In this document: piece by piece, positions 7,926 to 14,120 of the stretch
How positions within the stretch are numbered: position 1 is the first letter of the stretch
Layout: the number at the start of each line of letters is the position of its first letter
Source of the DNA: a virus
Strand: one strand, 5' to 3'
DNA length: 27,366 nt
IMG/VR virus record: IMGVR_UViG_3300046001_001479
Span: 1-27,366 of that record
Made by a program: the position numbers and the translations under genes
The notes under the pieces: model-generated
What the model was told of the DNA's origin: nothing
Database searches by the model: none
Seen by the model: the letters and a program-made list of their open reading frames with translations, nothing else

Positions 7926-7961
7926 TTTTCTTGTTACATAAATATACTAATAATAAGGAAA
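7926..7961 (+). promoter_or_regulatory. RBS-sequestering hairpin with late promoter in its loop (collagen fibre 2)
   Basis: The arm 7926-7936 (TTTTCTTGTTA) pairs with 7951-7961 (TAATAAGGAAA) over 11 bp, two of them G-U, leaving a 14-nt loop (7937-7950). The 3' arm contains the ribosome site AAGGAAA of the fibre gene at 7966. The loop is the late promoter CATAAATA plus TACTAA. Read-through RNA would hide the site; RNA from the local promoter would begin near 7950 and lack the 5' arm. The same geometry occurs at 10274-10311. Confidence 0.6.
7937..7944 (+). promoter_or_regulatory. T4-type late promoter, CATAAATA
   Basis: CATAAATA lies 21 bases before the ATG of collagen-like fibre 2. By T4 geometry (transcription starting about six bases past the element) the RNA would start near 7950, giving a leader of roughly 16 bases that carries AAGGAAA. 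Confidence 0.7.
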
Positions 7962-7965
7962 TTTT

Positions 7966-9582
7966 ATGGCAACCAATAATACTTTTAACACCAAAAACGG
8001 ATTAACGATAGGTGATAACACCGTTATTGCGGCTAATGGTGTTTGGGTTGGTGCTGCCACAAATCTTATTGGTCCTCAAGGACTACAAGGTGTTCAAGGT
8101 GCACAGGGGGTACAAGGTACTGTTGGTGCTCAGGGTGCTCAAGGTGTCCAAGGTACTGTAGGCGCTCAAGGTATAATAGGTGCTCAAGGTTCTGCTGGCG
8201 CTCAAGGTGTTGCTGGTGCTCAAGGATTTACTGGAGCTCAAGGCGTTCAAGGTGCCATTGGTGCTCAAGGTGTTCAAGGCGTTACCGGACTAACAGGTGC
8301 TCCTGGCGCTCAAGGTGTTCAAGGTTCAACCGGACCAACAGGTCCCGTAGGACCTAATGGACCTCAAGGATTTGCTGGCGCTCAGGGTACCGTTGGTGCT
8401 CAAGGTTCAACAGGACCTGGAGGTCCTACAGGAGCTCCAGGTGCTCAAGGTGTTCAAGGCTCGACAGGACCCACAGGTGCTCCTGGTGCTCAAGGTAATA
8501 TAGGTAATACAGGTCCACCTGGACCAGGTGGTCCAACAGGTGCTCCTGGTGCTCAAGGCGTACAAGGTTCTACAGGACCCACAGGTCCCACAGGTCCAGG
8601 TGGACCAGCAGGTCCTCCAGGTGCTCAAGGCGTACAAGGTTCTACAGGACCCACAGGTCCCACAGGTCCAGGTGGACCAGCAGGTCCTCCAGGTGCTCAA
8701 GGTGTTCAAGGTCCTACAGGTCCTACAGGTCCTACAGGTTCAACAGGACCTACAGGTGCGCAAGGAGCGTCCGGTGCAACAATTCTAGGTTCAAGTAATA
8801 CATGGACTGCTGCAAATTATTTTCAATCTAATCTTGGAGCAACTTCTGGAAGTTTGAACAGTCCACCTTTACAAGTATATGCATCTGGTGGCAACTCAGC
8901 GTTTATGGCGTTTCATCGTGGTGGCGCTTATGCAGTAAATATGGGACTAGATTCAGATAACGTACTGCGTATGGGTGGATGGTCAGCGCCAGCTAATCTC
9001 TGGCAGTTAGATATGTCTGGTAATAATTATTTGTTAGCTTCTTCTAGAGCACCAATATTCTATGATTCAAATGATACTACTTATTATCTAGACCCTAATA
9101 GTGGTTATAGTCAGATGGCTGGCACATTAGCACTTGGTGGAAATTTTTCTGGTGTTGGATCTGGCGCAACTGTTAGAATTCATTTAGCTGGTGGAGGCGC
9201 TGGCGATAGTAACTCTGGTGTTGCTGCTGCATGGAACGTTCACTCAGACTATCGATTAAAAGAAAATGTTCTTCCTGTTACTGATGGTCTTGAAAAGATT
9301 ATGAGAATTCAAATTAAATCTTTTACATGGAAAAACAATATACCTAATGTTGTGGCTTCAACAATTAGGCAAGACGGTGTTATTGCACACGAACTACAAG
9401 AAATATTACCTTATGCTGTGATTGGTGAAAAAGATGCTGTTGATTCTCAAGGTAATATTCAATCACAATCAGTAGATTATGCCAAATTAGTTTCACCATT
9501 AATTCAAGCTGTACAAGATTTAAAACGAACAATTGATTCACAACAAACACAAATAGAAGCATTGAAAGCACTTTTAAAGTAA
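7966..9582 (+). CDS. Collagen-like tail fibre protein 2 with S74 chaperone
   Basis: 538 residues. Residues 1-35 nearly match those of the protein at 1947. Residues 36-272 are 79 uninterrupted Gly-X-Y triplets, lysine-free, with GPT, GAP and GPP late in the array. Residues ~273-425 form a beta-rich shaft including [17 protein letters not shown], a motif recurrent in phage fibres. Residues 427-538 are a Peptidase_S74 chaperone: SDYRLKEN with the predicted dyad S427/K432, [12 protein letters not shown], and a C-terminal coiled coil ([27 protein letters not shown]). Cleavage before S427 would release ~112 residues after trimer assembly. It is preceded by a late promoter/hairpin and followed by the two small fibre-linked genes. 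Likely a trimeric host-recognition fibre. Confidence 0.88.
   Translation: MATNNTFNTKNGLTIGDNTVIAANGVWVGAATNLIGPQGLQGVQGAQGVQGTVGAQGAQGVQGTVGAQGIIGAQGSAGAQGVAGAQGFTGAQGVQGAIGAQGVQGVTGLTGAPGAQGVQGSTGPTGPVGPNGPQGFAGAQGTVGAQGSTGPGGPTGAPGAQGVQGSTGPTGAPGAQGNIGNTGPPGPGGPTGAPGAQGVQGSTGPTGPTGPGGPAGPPGAQGVQGSTGPTGPTGPGGPAGPPGAQGVQGPTGPTGPTGSTGPTGAQGASGATILGSSNTWTAANYFQSNLGATSGSLNSPPLQVYASGGNSAFMAFHRGGAYAVNMGLDSDNVLRMGGWSAPANLWQLDMSGNNYLLASSRAPIFYDSNDTTYYLDPNSGYSQMAGTLALGGNFSGVGSGATVRIHLAGGGAGDSNSGVAAAWNVHSDYRLKENVLPVTDGLEKIMRIQIKSFTWKNNIPNVVASTIRQDGVIAHELQEILPYAVIGEKDAVDSQGNIQSQSVDYAKLVSPLIQAVQDLKRTIDSQQTQIEALKALLK
8548..8691 (+). repeat. Perfect 2 x 72-bp tandem repeat in collagen region 2
   Basis: Bases 8548-8619 and 8620-8691 are identical, each coding [24 protein letters not shown] (24 residues). 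The following triplets continue as GAQ-GVQ with changed synonymous bases. Exact identity implies a very recent in-frame duplication and suggests that fibre length varies by slippage or recombination. Confidence 0.9.
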
Positions 9583-9633
9583 CATATACAGTATAGTAGT
9601 ATTTTTTAATCGTCAAAATTTTAGGAGAAAATA

Positions 9634-10017
9634 ATGACAACATTGACGTATGAATACAAAATAACCTCACTCAAGGTAAGAACCGAAGGTGAATATTCCA
9701 ATACTGTAGTTCAGACCTATTGGACATTAACAGGCACGGACGAAGCAAACAATTCTGGTACATTTAGTGGTGCTACACCATTTACATATGATCCAGAAGA
9801 TAGCTCAGGTCCTTTTGTACCTTTTAATGAACTAACTGAAGATGATGTTATCACTTGGATTAGTGATGTAGTAGCCAATAATGCTGGATATAAAACACAC
9901 ATCGATGGTGTAATCACTAAACAGATTACTGATAAGCTCAGTCCAATCTCAGAACCTGGATTACCATGGGCACCAGCAAATACAGCACCAATAACTCCTC
10001 CAGGAACATCAGCATAA
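9634..10017 (+). CDS. Small fibre-associated protein of unknown function (paralogue of 1331-1630)
   Basis: 127 residues with a strong ribosome site (TTTTAGGAGAAA) before ATG 9634. Strand-rich N terminus (LTYEYKITSLKVRTEGEYS, VVQTYWTLTGTDEANNSGTF), then FNELTEDDVITWISDVV, and a Pro-rich end after PGLPWAP. The layout and the PW near the end resemble the 99-residue protein at 1331, and both follow an S74-tailed fibre gene. From memory, proteins of this kind are annotated only as hypothetical or virion-associated in T4-like marine phages. A role in fibre attachment or assembly is a guess from position. Confidence 0.75.
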   Translation: MTTLTYEYKITSLKVRTEGEYSNTVVQTYWTLTGTDEANNSGTFSGATPFTYDPEDSSGPFVPFNELTEDDVITWISDVVANNAGYKTHIDGVITKQITDKLSPISEPGLPWAPANTAPITPPGTSA

Positions 10018-10020
10018 ATA
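10013..10020 (+). promoter_or_regulatory. T4-type late promoter, CATAAATA
   Basis: CATAAATA overlaps the stop codon of the preceding gene and lies 33 bases before the ATG at 10054. It shares the NATAAATA form of the other late promoters in the window. Confidence 0.6.
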
Positions 10021-10053
10021 GATAAACAATTAATTTAATATAGGAGTAGTGAA

Positions 10054-10260
10054 ATGAGTAATCAACCACAACAGCAACAAGAACAACAATTTGATTTAAG
10101 ATTGGCAGTAAGTCAAATCAATATTATAATGGGAGGACTTGATGAGTTACCACACAAATTTAGTCGAACATTAATTGATGAGATTCAGAAGCAACTGCAA
10201 CCTCAAATTCAATCACAAGGGGCTCCAGAGGGTCCACTAAGTTCTAAAGTAATTCAGTAA
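10054..10260 (+). CDS. 68-residue conserved small protein (paralogue of 1703-1876)
   Basis: Begins MSNQPQQQQEQQFDL behind TATAGGAGTAG, with a Gln-rich N-terminal extension. The core (LAVSQINIIMGGLDELPHKF, then SRTLIDEIQKQLQPQIQSQ) matches the 57-residue protein at 1703 in pattern and spacing. Probably two short helices. The function is unknown. Both copies sit directly behind a PW-ending small gene, so the pair is inherited as a unit. Confidence 0.75.
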   Translation: MSNQPQQQQEQQFDLRLAVSQINIIMGGLDELPHKFSRTLIDEIQKQLQPQIQSQGAPEGPLSSKVIQ

Positions 10261-10273
10261 TACATAAGCCTCG

Positions 10274-10311
10274 TTTCTCCTATTAGATAAATACATTAAT
10301 AATAGGAGAAA
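10274..10311 (+). promoter_or_regulatory. RBS-sequestering hairpin with late promoter in its loop (gp13)
   Basis: A perfect 12-bp inverted repeat: 10274-10285 (TTTCTCCTATTA) pairs with 10300-10311 (TAATAGGAGAAA), separated by exactly 14 bases. The 3' arm contains the gp13 Shine-Dalgarno AGGAG, and the 5' arm is a perfect anti-Shine-Dalgarno. The loop is GATAAATA plus CATTAA, i.e. the late promoter. Read-through RNA should fold and block gp13 translation; RNA started at the loop promoter (expected near 10299) lacks the 5' arm. T4 uses this logic at genes such as e, soc and I-TevI. Confidence 0.8.
10286..10293 (+). promoter_or_regulatory. T4-type late promoter, GATAAATA
   Basis: GATAAATA lies 21 bases before the gp13 ATG, in the loop of the hairpin described at 10274-10311. 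The predicted leader is about 16 bases and starts with the ribosome-site arm. Confidence 0.75.
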
Positions 10312-10314
10312 TTG

Positions 10315-11088
10315 ATGGCAACAATCACAACTAGAGCTAACTTCAAACAATATTGCCTCAGAAGATTAGGTTTTCCAGTCATTGAAATTAACGTGGATGA
10401 TGACCAAGTGGAAGACCGGATTGATGATGCGTTACAATATTGGCAAGATTATCACTTTGATGGCCTACAAAAAATATATTACGTCAAAGCTATACAGCAA
10501 ACGGATATAAACAATAAGTATATTGATTTAAGTAATGTCTTAGATGCTTCAAACAATACCATGGAGATTGTTGGAGTAACCCGTATATTCCCAATTACCG
10601 ATTCTCAAGCCGGTGTTAATATGTTTGACTTGAGATATCAATTACGACTTAATGAGTTGTACGACTTCACCTCCGCATCATACATCAACTATACATTAAC
10701 ACAACAACACTTACGCTCTCTTGAACTGATGTTCACTGGAGAAGTTCCTATTCGATTCCAAAGACATATGCAAAAACTGTTTATTGATTGGTCATGGGGG
10801 TCTAAACAAGCCGAACTTGGTGATATCGTAGTTGCCGAATGTTATGCCTCGATTAATCCAGATGTTTATGGTAGAGTATGGAATGACCGGTGGATGAAAG
10901 AATATGCCACGGCATTAATCAAAAGGATGTGGGGAAACAACCTCAAGAAATTTGCTGGCTTACAATTACCAGGCAGTGTAACATTAAATGGTGATAGAAT
11001 ATTCCAAGAAGCCATAGATGAGATTGCCAAGCTAGAACAACAAATGCAAATCGAATACGGAGCACCTTTAGAATTCATGATGAACTAA
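10315..11088 (+). CDS. 13: Neck protein gp13
   Basis: 257 residues from ATG 10315 (a TTG directly before it is not needed). Recognised as T4 gp13-type neck protein by the N terminus (TTRANFKQYCLRRLGFPVIE), the acidic segment DDDQVEDRIDDALQYWQDYH, the HMQKLFIDWSWGSKQAELGD region and the helical C terminus, and by its place directly before gp14 and gp15. gp13 and gp14 form the neck complex that closes the filled head and joins it to the tail. Expression is probably restricted to late infection by the promoter-in-loop hairpin upstream. Confidence 0.88.
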   Translation: MATITTRANFKQYCLRRLGFPVIEINVDDDQVEDRIDDALQYWQDYHFDGLQKIYYVKAIQQTDINNKYIDLSNVLDASNNTMEIVGVTRIFPITDSQAGVNMFDLRYQLRLNELYDFTSASYINYTLTQQHLRSLELMFTGEVPIRFQRHMQKLFIDWSWGSKQAELGDIVVAECYASINPDVYGRVWNDRWMKEYATALIKRMWGNNLKKFAGLQLPGSVTLNGDRIFQEAIDEIAKLEQQMQIEYGAPLEFMMN

Positions 11089-11089
11089 T

Positions 11090-11971
11090 ATGGCAACTTC
11101 AGTATACTTTAATAACTACAACTCTCACGGTGAACAACACCTCATAGAAGATTTAATTGTTGAATCAATTAAAATCATGGGGTTTGATTCATTCTATTTA
11201 CCTATTGAGAATCCACAAGACAGAGACATCCTATACGGAGAAGATCCAGTTAAGAAGTTTAGAGCTTCTTATCCATTAGAAATGTATCTATCTGATGCCT
11301 CTGGTTATGAAGGCCAACAGGATTTCTTTTCTAAGTTTGGCTTAGAAATTCGTGATGTTGTTAAAGTAATATTGTCGAAAAGGTCATTTGACCAAAGAAT
11401 GCCACTTGCAACATTATCAAGACCAAGAGAGGGTGATTTAGTTTATGTTCCTTTTCTAAATGGTACTGGTGAATTATATGAGATTACATTTGTAGAACAA
11501 GCAAAAGACTTTCATCAATTAGGAAGAAGAGCACCTTATTTCTATGAGTTAAGCCTTGAGAAATTCAAGTATTCACAAGAAATTATCAACACAGGTACGG
11601 CAGATATTGATAAAGTTGTTACTGATTCTTCATATACATTACATTTAAATACTGGAACTGGTACAGGTACATACACAATACAAGAAATTGTTTTTCAATC
11701 TTTAGATAGTACATATGCCAATGCAAATACAATTGCTTATGTACAATCTTGGATACCAAGTTCAAATACATTATCAGTTACAAATATTGCTGGTGAGTTT
11801 ATCGATGGAAGAAGATTAATTGGTAAAACAAGTAATGCTCAATACATATTAACATCTTTTGATCCATTAGATACTCCAGCACATATAGAATCATATGATA
11901 ATTTTTATCTAGCCAACACAGCGAATTCTATTATAGACTTCTCTGAAACTAATCCGTTTGGATCAATCTAA
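11090..11971 (+). CDS. 14: Neck protein gp14
   Basis: 293 residues; the ATG lies one base after the gp13 stop with no own ribosome site, so translation is likely coupled. The N-terminal ~165 residues are gp14-like: MATSVYFNNYNSHGEQHLIE, IMGFDSFYLP, DILYGEDPVKKF, FFSKFGLEIRDVVKVILSKR. Residues ~185-258 form an extra beta-rich domain (YTIQEIVFQS..., LSVTNIAGEFIDG, RRLIGKTSNAQYIL) that resembles residues ~228-293 of the next protein, gp15. The protein joins the neck between portal and tail. Confidence 0.88.
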   Translation: MATSVYFNNYNSHGEQHLIEDLIVESIKIMGFDSFYLPIENPQDRDILYGEDPVKKFRASYPLEMYLSDASGYEGQQDFFSKFGLEIRDVVKVILSKRSFDQRMPLATLSRPREGDLVYVPFLNGTGELYEITFVEQAKDFHQLGRRAPYFYELSLEKFKYSQEIINTGTADIDKVVTDSSYTLHLNTGTGTGTYTIQEIVFQSLDSTYANANTIAYVQSWIPSSNTLSVTNIAGEFIDGRRLIGKTSNAQYILTSFDPLDTPAHIESYDNFYLANTANSIIDFSETNPFGSI

Positions 11972-13068
11972 TGGCAAATGTAACCTACAATCGTGTTATT
12001 CGTAAACTTGTAATAGGTTTTGGTAATCTATTTGATGAGATTACATTAGTTCGATATAATCCAAATAATACAGAAGCCGAAAGGTTTATTGTTCCTATTG
12101 CCTATTCAGCAAAAGAACTATACGTTCAAAGATTATTATTTGACCCTGATTTGGATAAAAAAGTTGGATTGACACTACCTAGAATGTCTTTTGAAATGAC
12201 AGGTATGATTTATGATGTAAGCAGAAAACAAAATACAAATACCAAAAATTTTACTAATACAGCTTCTGGTGTGTTAGCACAATATAATCCTGTACCTTAC
12301 AATTTTGATTTCTCATTATACTTATATGTAAGAAACACAGAAGATGGTACACAGTTACTAGAACACATTATACCATTTTTTACTCCCGATTATACAATTA
12401 AATTAAATTTAATACCAGATTTAGGTGTTGTAAAAGAAGTACCTGTTATATTAAATAGTGTATCATCAGAAATTGATTATGAAGGTGATAGAAATAATCC
12501 AACAAGAATGATTATATGGACTTTAAACTTTACAGTTAAAGGCTTTATATTTGGTTCTTATACTACACCAAAACTTATTCGTACTTCTATTACAAACATA
12601 TTAAATGATATATCAGAATCAGATGTAGTATTATTTAATTTAGCCAACACAGGATTAGGATTATATCAGGCTGGTGAGATTGTTTATCAAGGTTATACAC
12701 CACAAATTTCAACAGCAACGGCTAAAGTTGTAAGATTTAATTCAAGTAATAATATATTACACTTGACAAACATTAATGGTAACTTTGTTTCTTCATCACC
12801 TATTATTGGTGCAACTACAAATTCAAATTATATATTCAATTCTTATACTGTACAACCGAAAAATCTAGCTCAGATTGTTACTACGCCTACTCCAACAGAT
12901 GCCAGTGCGAATGATAAATATAATTATACAACCACGGTTACAGAAACACCTAATATTGATACGAATGTAGTATCTGGTGTACCTTTCAATACTGATTTAA
13001 TGTTAAACATATATGGTATTGATGACCTTAATACTCAACAAGCAAATACAATAGATTTAGGATCTTAG
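11971..13068 (+). CDS. 15: Tail completion / sheath terminator protein gp15
   Basis: 365 residues, overlapping gp14 by one base (TAATG). The N-terminal ~215 residues are gp15-like: VTYNRVIRKLVIGFGNLFDE, RFIVPIAYSAKELYVQRL, LPRMSFEMTGMIYDVSRK and HIIPFFTPDYTIKLN. In T4, gp15 caps the tail top and contacts the neck. It is clearly longer than T4 gp15 (about 270 residues); the excess includes a domain at ~228-293 (GEIVYQGYTPQ, ILHLTNINGNF, PIIGATTNSNYIF) also present in gp14 here, and a Thr/Asn-rich tail. Confidence 0.88.
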   Translation: MANVTYNRVIRKLVIGFGNLFDEITLVRYNPNNTEAERFIVPIAYSAKELYVQRLLFDPDLDKKVGLTLPRMSFEMTGMIYDVSRKQNTNTKNFTNTASGVLAQYNPVPYNFDFSLYLYVRNTEDGTQLLEHIIPFFTPDYTIKLNLIPDLGVVKEVPVILNSVSSEIDYEGDRNNPTRMIIWTLNFTVKGFIFGSYTTPKLIRTSITNILNDISESDVVLFNLANTGLGLYQAGEIVYQGYTPQISTATAKVVRFNSSNNILHLTNINGNFVSSSPIIGATTNSNYIFNSYTVQPKNLAQIVTTPTPTDASANDKYNYTTTVTETPNIDTNVVSGVPFNTDLMLNIYGIDDLNTQQANTIDLGS

Positions 13069-13069
13069 A

Positions 13070-13684
13070 ATGTCTAGAATAATTCAATTTAAAAGATTTG
13101 GTGCAGCTGCCATCGCCAATACAATTGGTGCAAATGGTGAGATAATTTTTGATATGACAAACAGAGTTATAACTGTTCATGATGGCGTGACTTCTGGAGG
13201 GTTTGCAGTACAGACAGATAACACAGCCAGAAATTTAGCAAATGCATCTTTTCTCCAAGCCAACACAGCGAATGTGACGGCCGAGTCTGCATTTGCCAGA
13301 GCCAATTTAGCAAATATATTAGCTCAAGCTGCATTTACTCAAGCCAATACAGCAGCCCAAACAGTTCCACAAAATGCTCAGACAACAAATTATACACTTC
13401 AATTGTCTGATGCTGGTAAACATATTTACTACACACAATCATCAAACGTAATATTGTATATTCCCACAACCTCTAATGTGGCATTTTCTAATGGTACAAC
13501 CATTATGGTTGTTTCTAGAACATCTTCAAGTGCTAATGTAACTGTATCACCAAACACCGGCGTATCAATGTTTCTTGCTGGCAATACAACTAGTGCTTCA
13601 AGAAATGTTACTACACATGGTGTTGTTACACTAATTAATGTTGCAGCCAATACATGGTTCATTAGTGGATCTGGAGTAGTATAA
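13070..13684 (+). CDS. Virion structural protein with Mtd-N-like start (unknown role)
   Basis: 204 residues; starts one base after the gp15 stop. The N-terminal part (FKRFGAAAIANTIGANGEII, FDMTNRVITVHDGVTSGGF) resembles the short beta module at the start of phage tropism determinants and fibres ('GEl.fD.....i.vHDG.T.GG'). Residues ~55-95 are Ala/Asn repeats of the type AFaqANtAn (NASFLQANTANV, ESAFARANLANI, QAAFTQANTA), probably helical. The C terminus is beta-rich with many Ser/Thr/Val. Likely a virion surface or fibre-like component near the neck, perhaps replacing T4 whiskers; that is inference from position. It separates the neck genes from the terminase. Confidence 0.65.
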   Translation: MSRIIQFKRFGAAAIANTIGANGEIIFDMTNRVITVHDGVTSGGFAVQTDNTARNLANASFLQANTANVTAESAFARANLANILAQAAFTQANTAAQTVPQNAQTTNYTLQLSDAGKHIYYTQSSNVILYIPTTSNVAFSNGTTIMVVSRTSSSANVTVSPNTGVSMFLAGNTTSASRNVTTHGVVTLINVAANTWFISGSGVV

Positions 13685-13703
13685 ATTTTAATATGGAAAT
13701 ACT

Positions 13704-14120
13704 ATGAATAACCTTGATAAAAATTTAAGTGATGTATTTGATGTGACGCCTATTGGTGAACCAGAACCACCAAAAAAACAAACTTTAACTACAAGTTATA
13801 AACAACCTGATATAGATTCTGATTTAACAGATGCCTATCAGCAATCAAAAGAAAATCTTCAAGGTATCATAGACCAAGGCCAAGAAGCTATGTATGAAAT
13901 ACTGGAGATTGCCAAAGCAGGCCAGCACCCAAGAGCATTTGAGGTATATGCCACATTATTAAAGAACATGACCGAAGCCAACGATAGACTTCTCAAGATA
14001 CAAAAAGAAATGAGAGACATTTCTGGTATCAAAAAAGAAGCTACCACAACCAATATTGATAAAGCTATCTTTGTAGGTTCAACATCTGAATTGAGTAAGT
14101 TACTAAAAAGTAAAGACTAA
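13704..14120 (+). CDS. 16: Terminase small subunit gp16
   Basis: 138 residues immediately before the large terminase, overlapping it by one base. T4 gp16-like features: a variable N terminus, then a helical core (DAYQQSKENLQGIIDQGQEA, LEIAKAGQHPRAFEVYATLL, NDRLLKIQKEMRDI) forming the antiparallel coiled-coil oligomerisation region, and a basic tail. gp16 forms a ring that regulates the gp17 motor and DNA cutting. The ribosome site is weak (GGAAA). Confidence 0.88.
   Translation: MNNLDKNLSDVFDVTPIGEPEPPKKQTLTTSYKQPDIDSDLTDAYQQSKENLQGIIDQGQEAMYEILEIAKAGQHPRAFEVYATLLKNMTEANDRLLKIQKEMRDISGIKKEATTTNIDKAIFVGSTSELSKLLKSKD

Noticed and set aside
8043-8788. Alternative-frame open reading frames over collagen region 2 on both strands
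   Set aside because: The same repeat artefact as in region 1.
9583-9633. Terminator or late promoter between fibre 2 and the gene at 9634
   Set aside because: There is a T run (9601-9607), but no convincing stem and no NATAAATA motif.
9980-10050. ACTCCT / AGGAGT pairing around the promoter before the gene at 10054
   Set aside because: Only six base pairs across a loop of about 40 bases; expected by chance.
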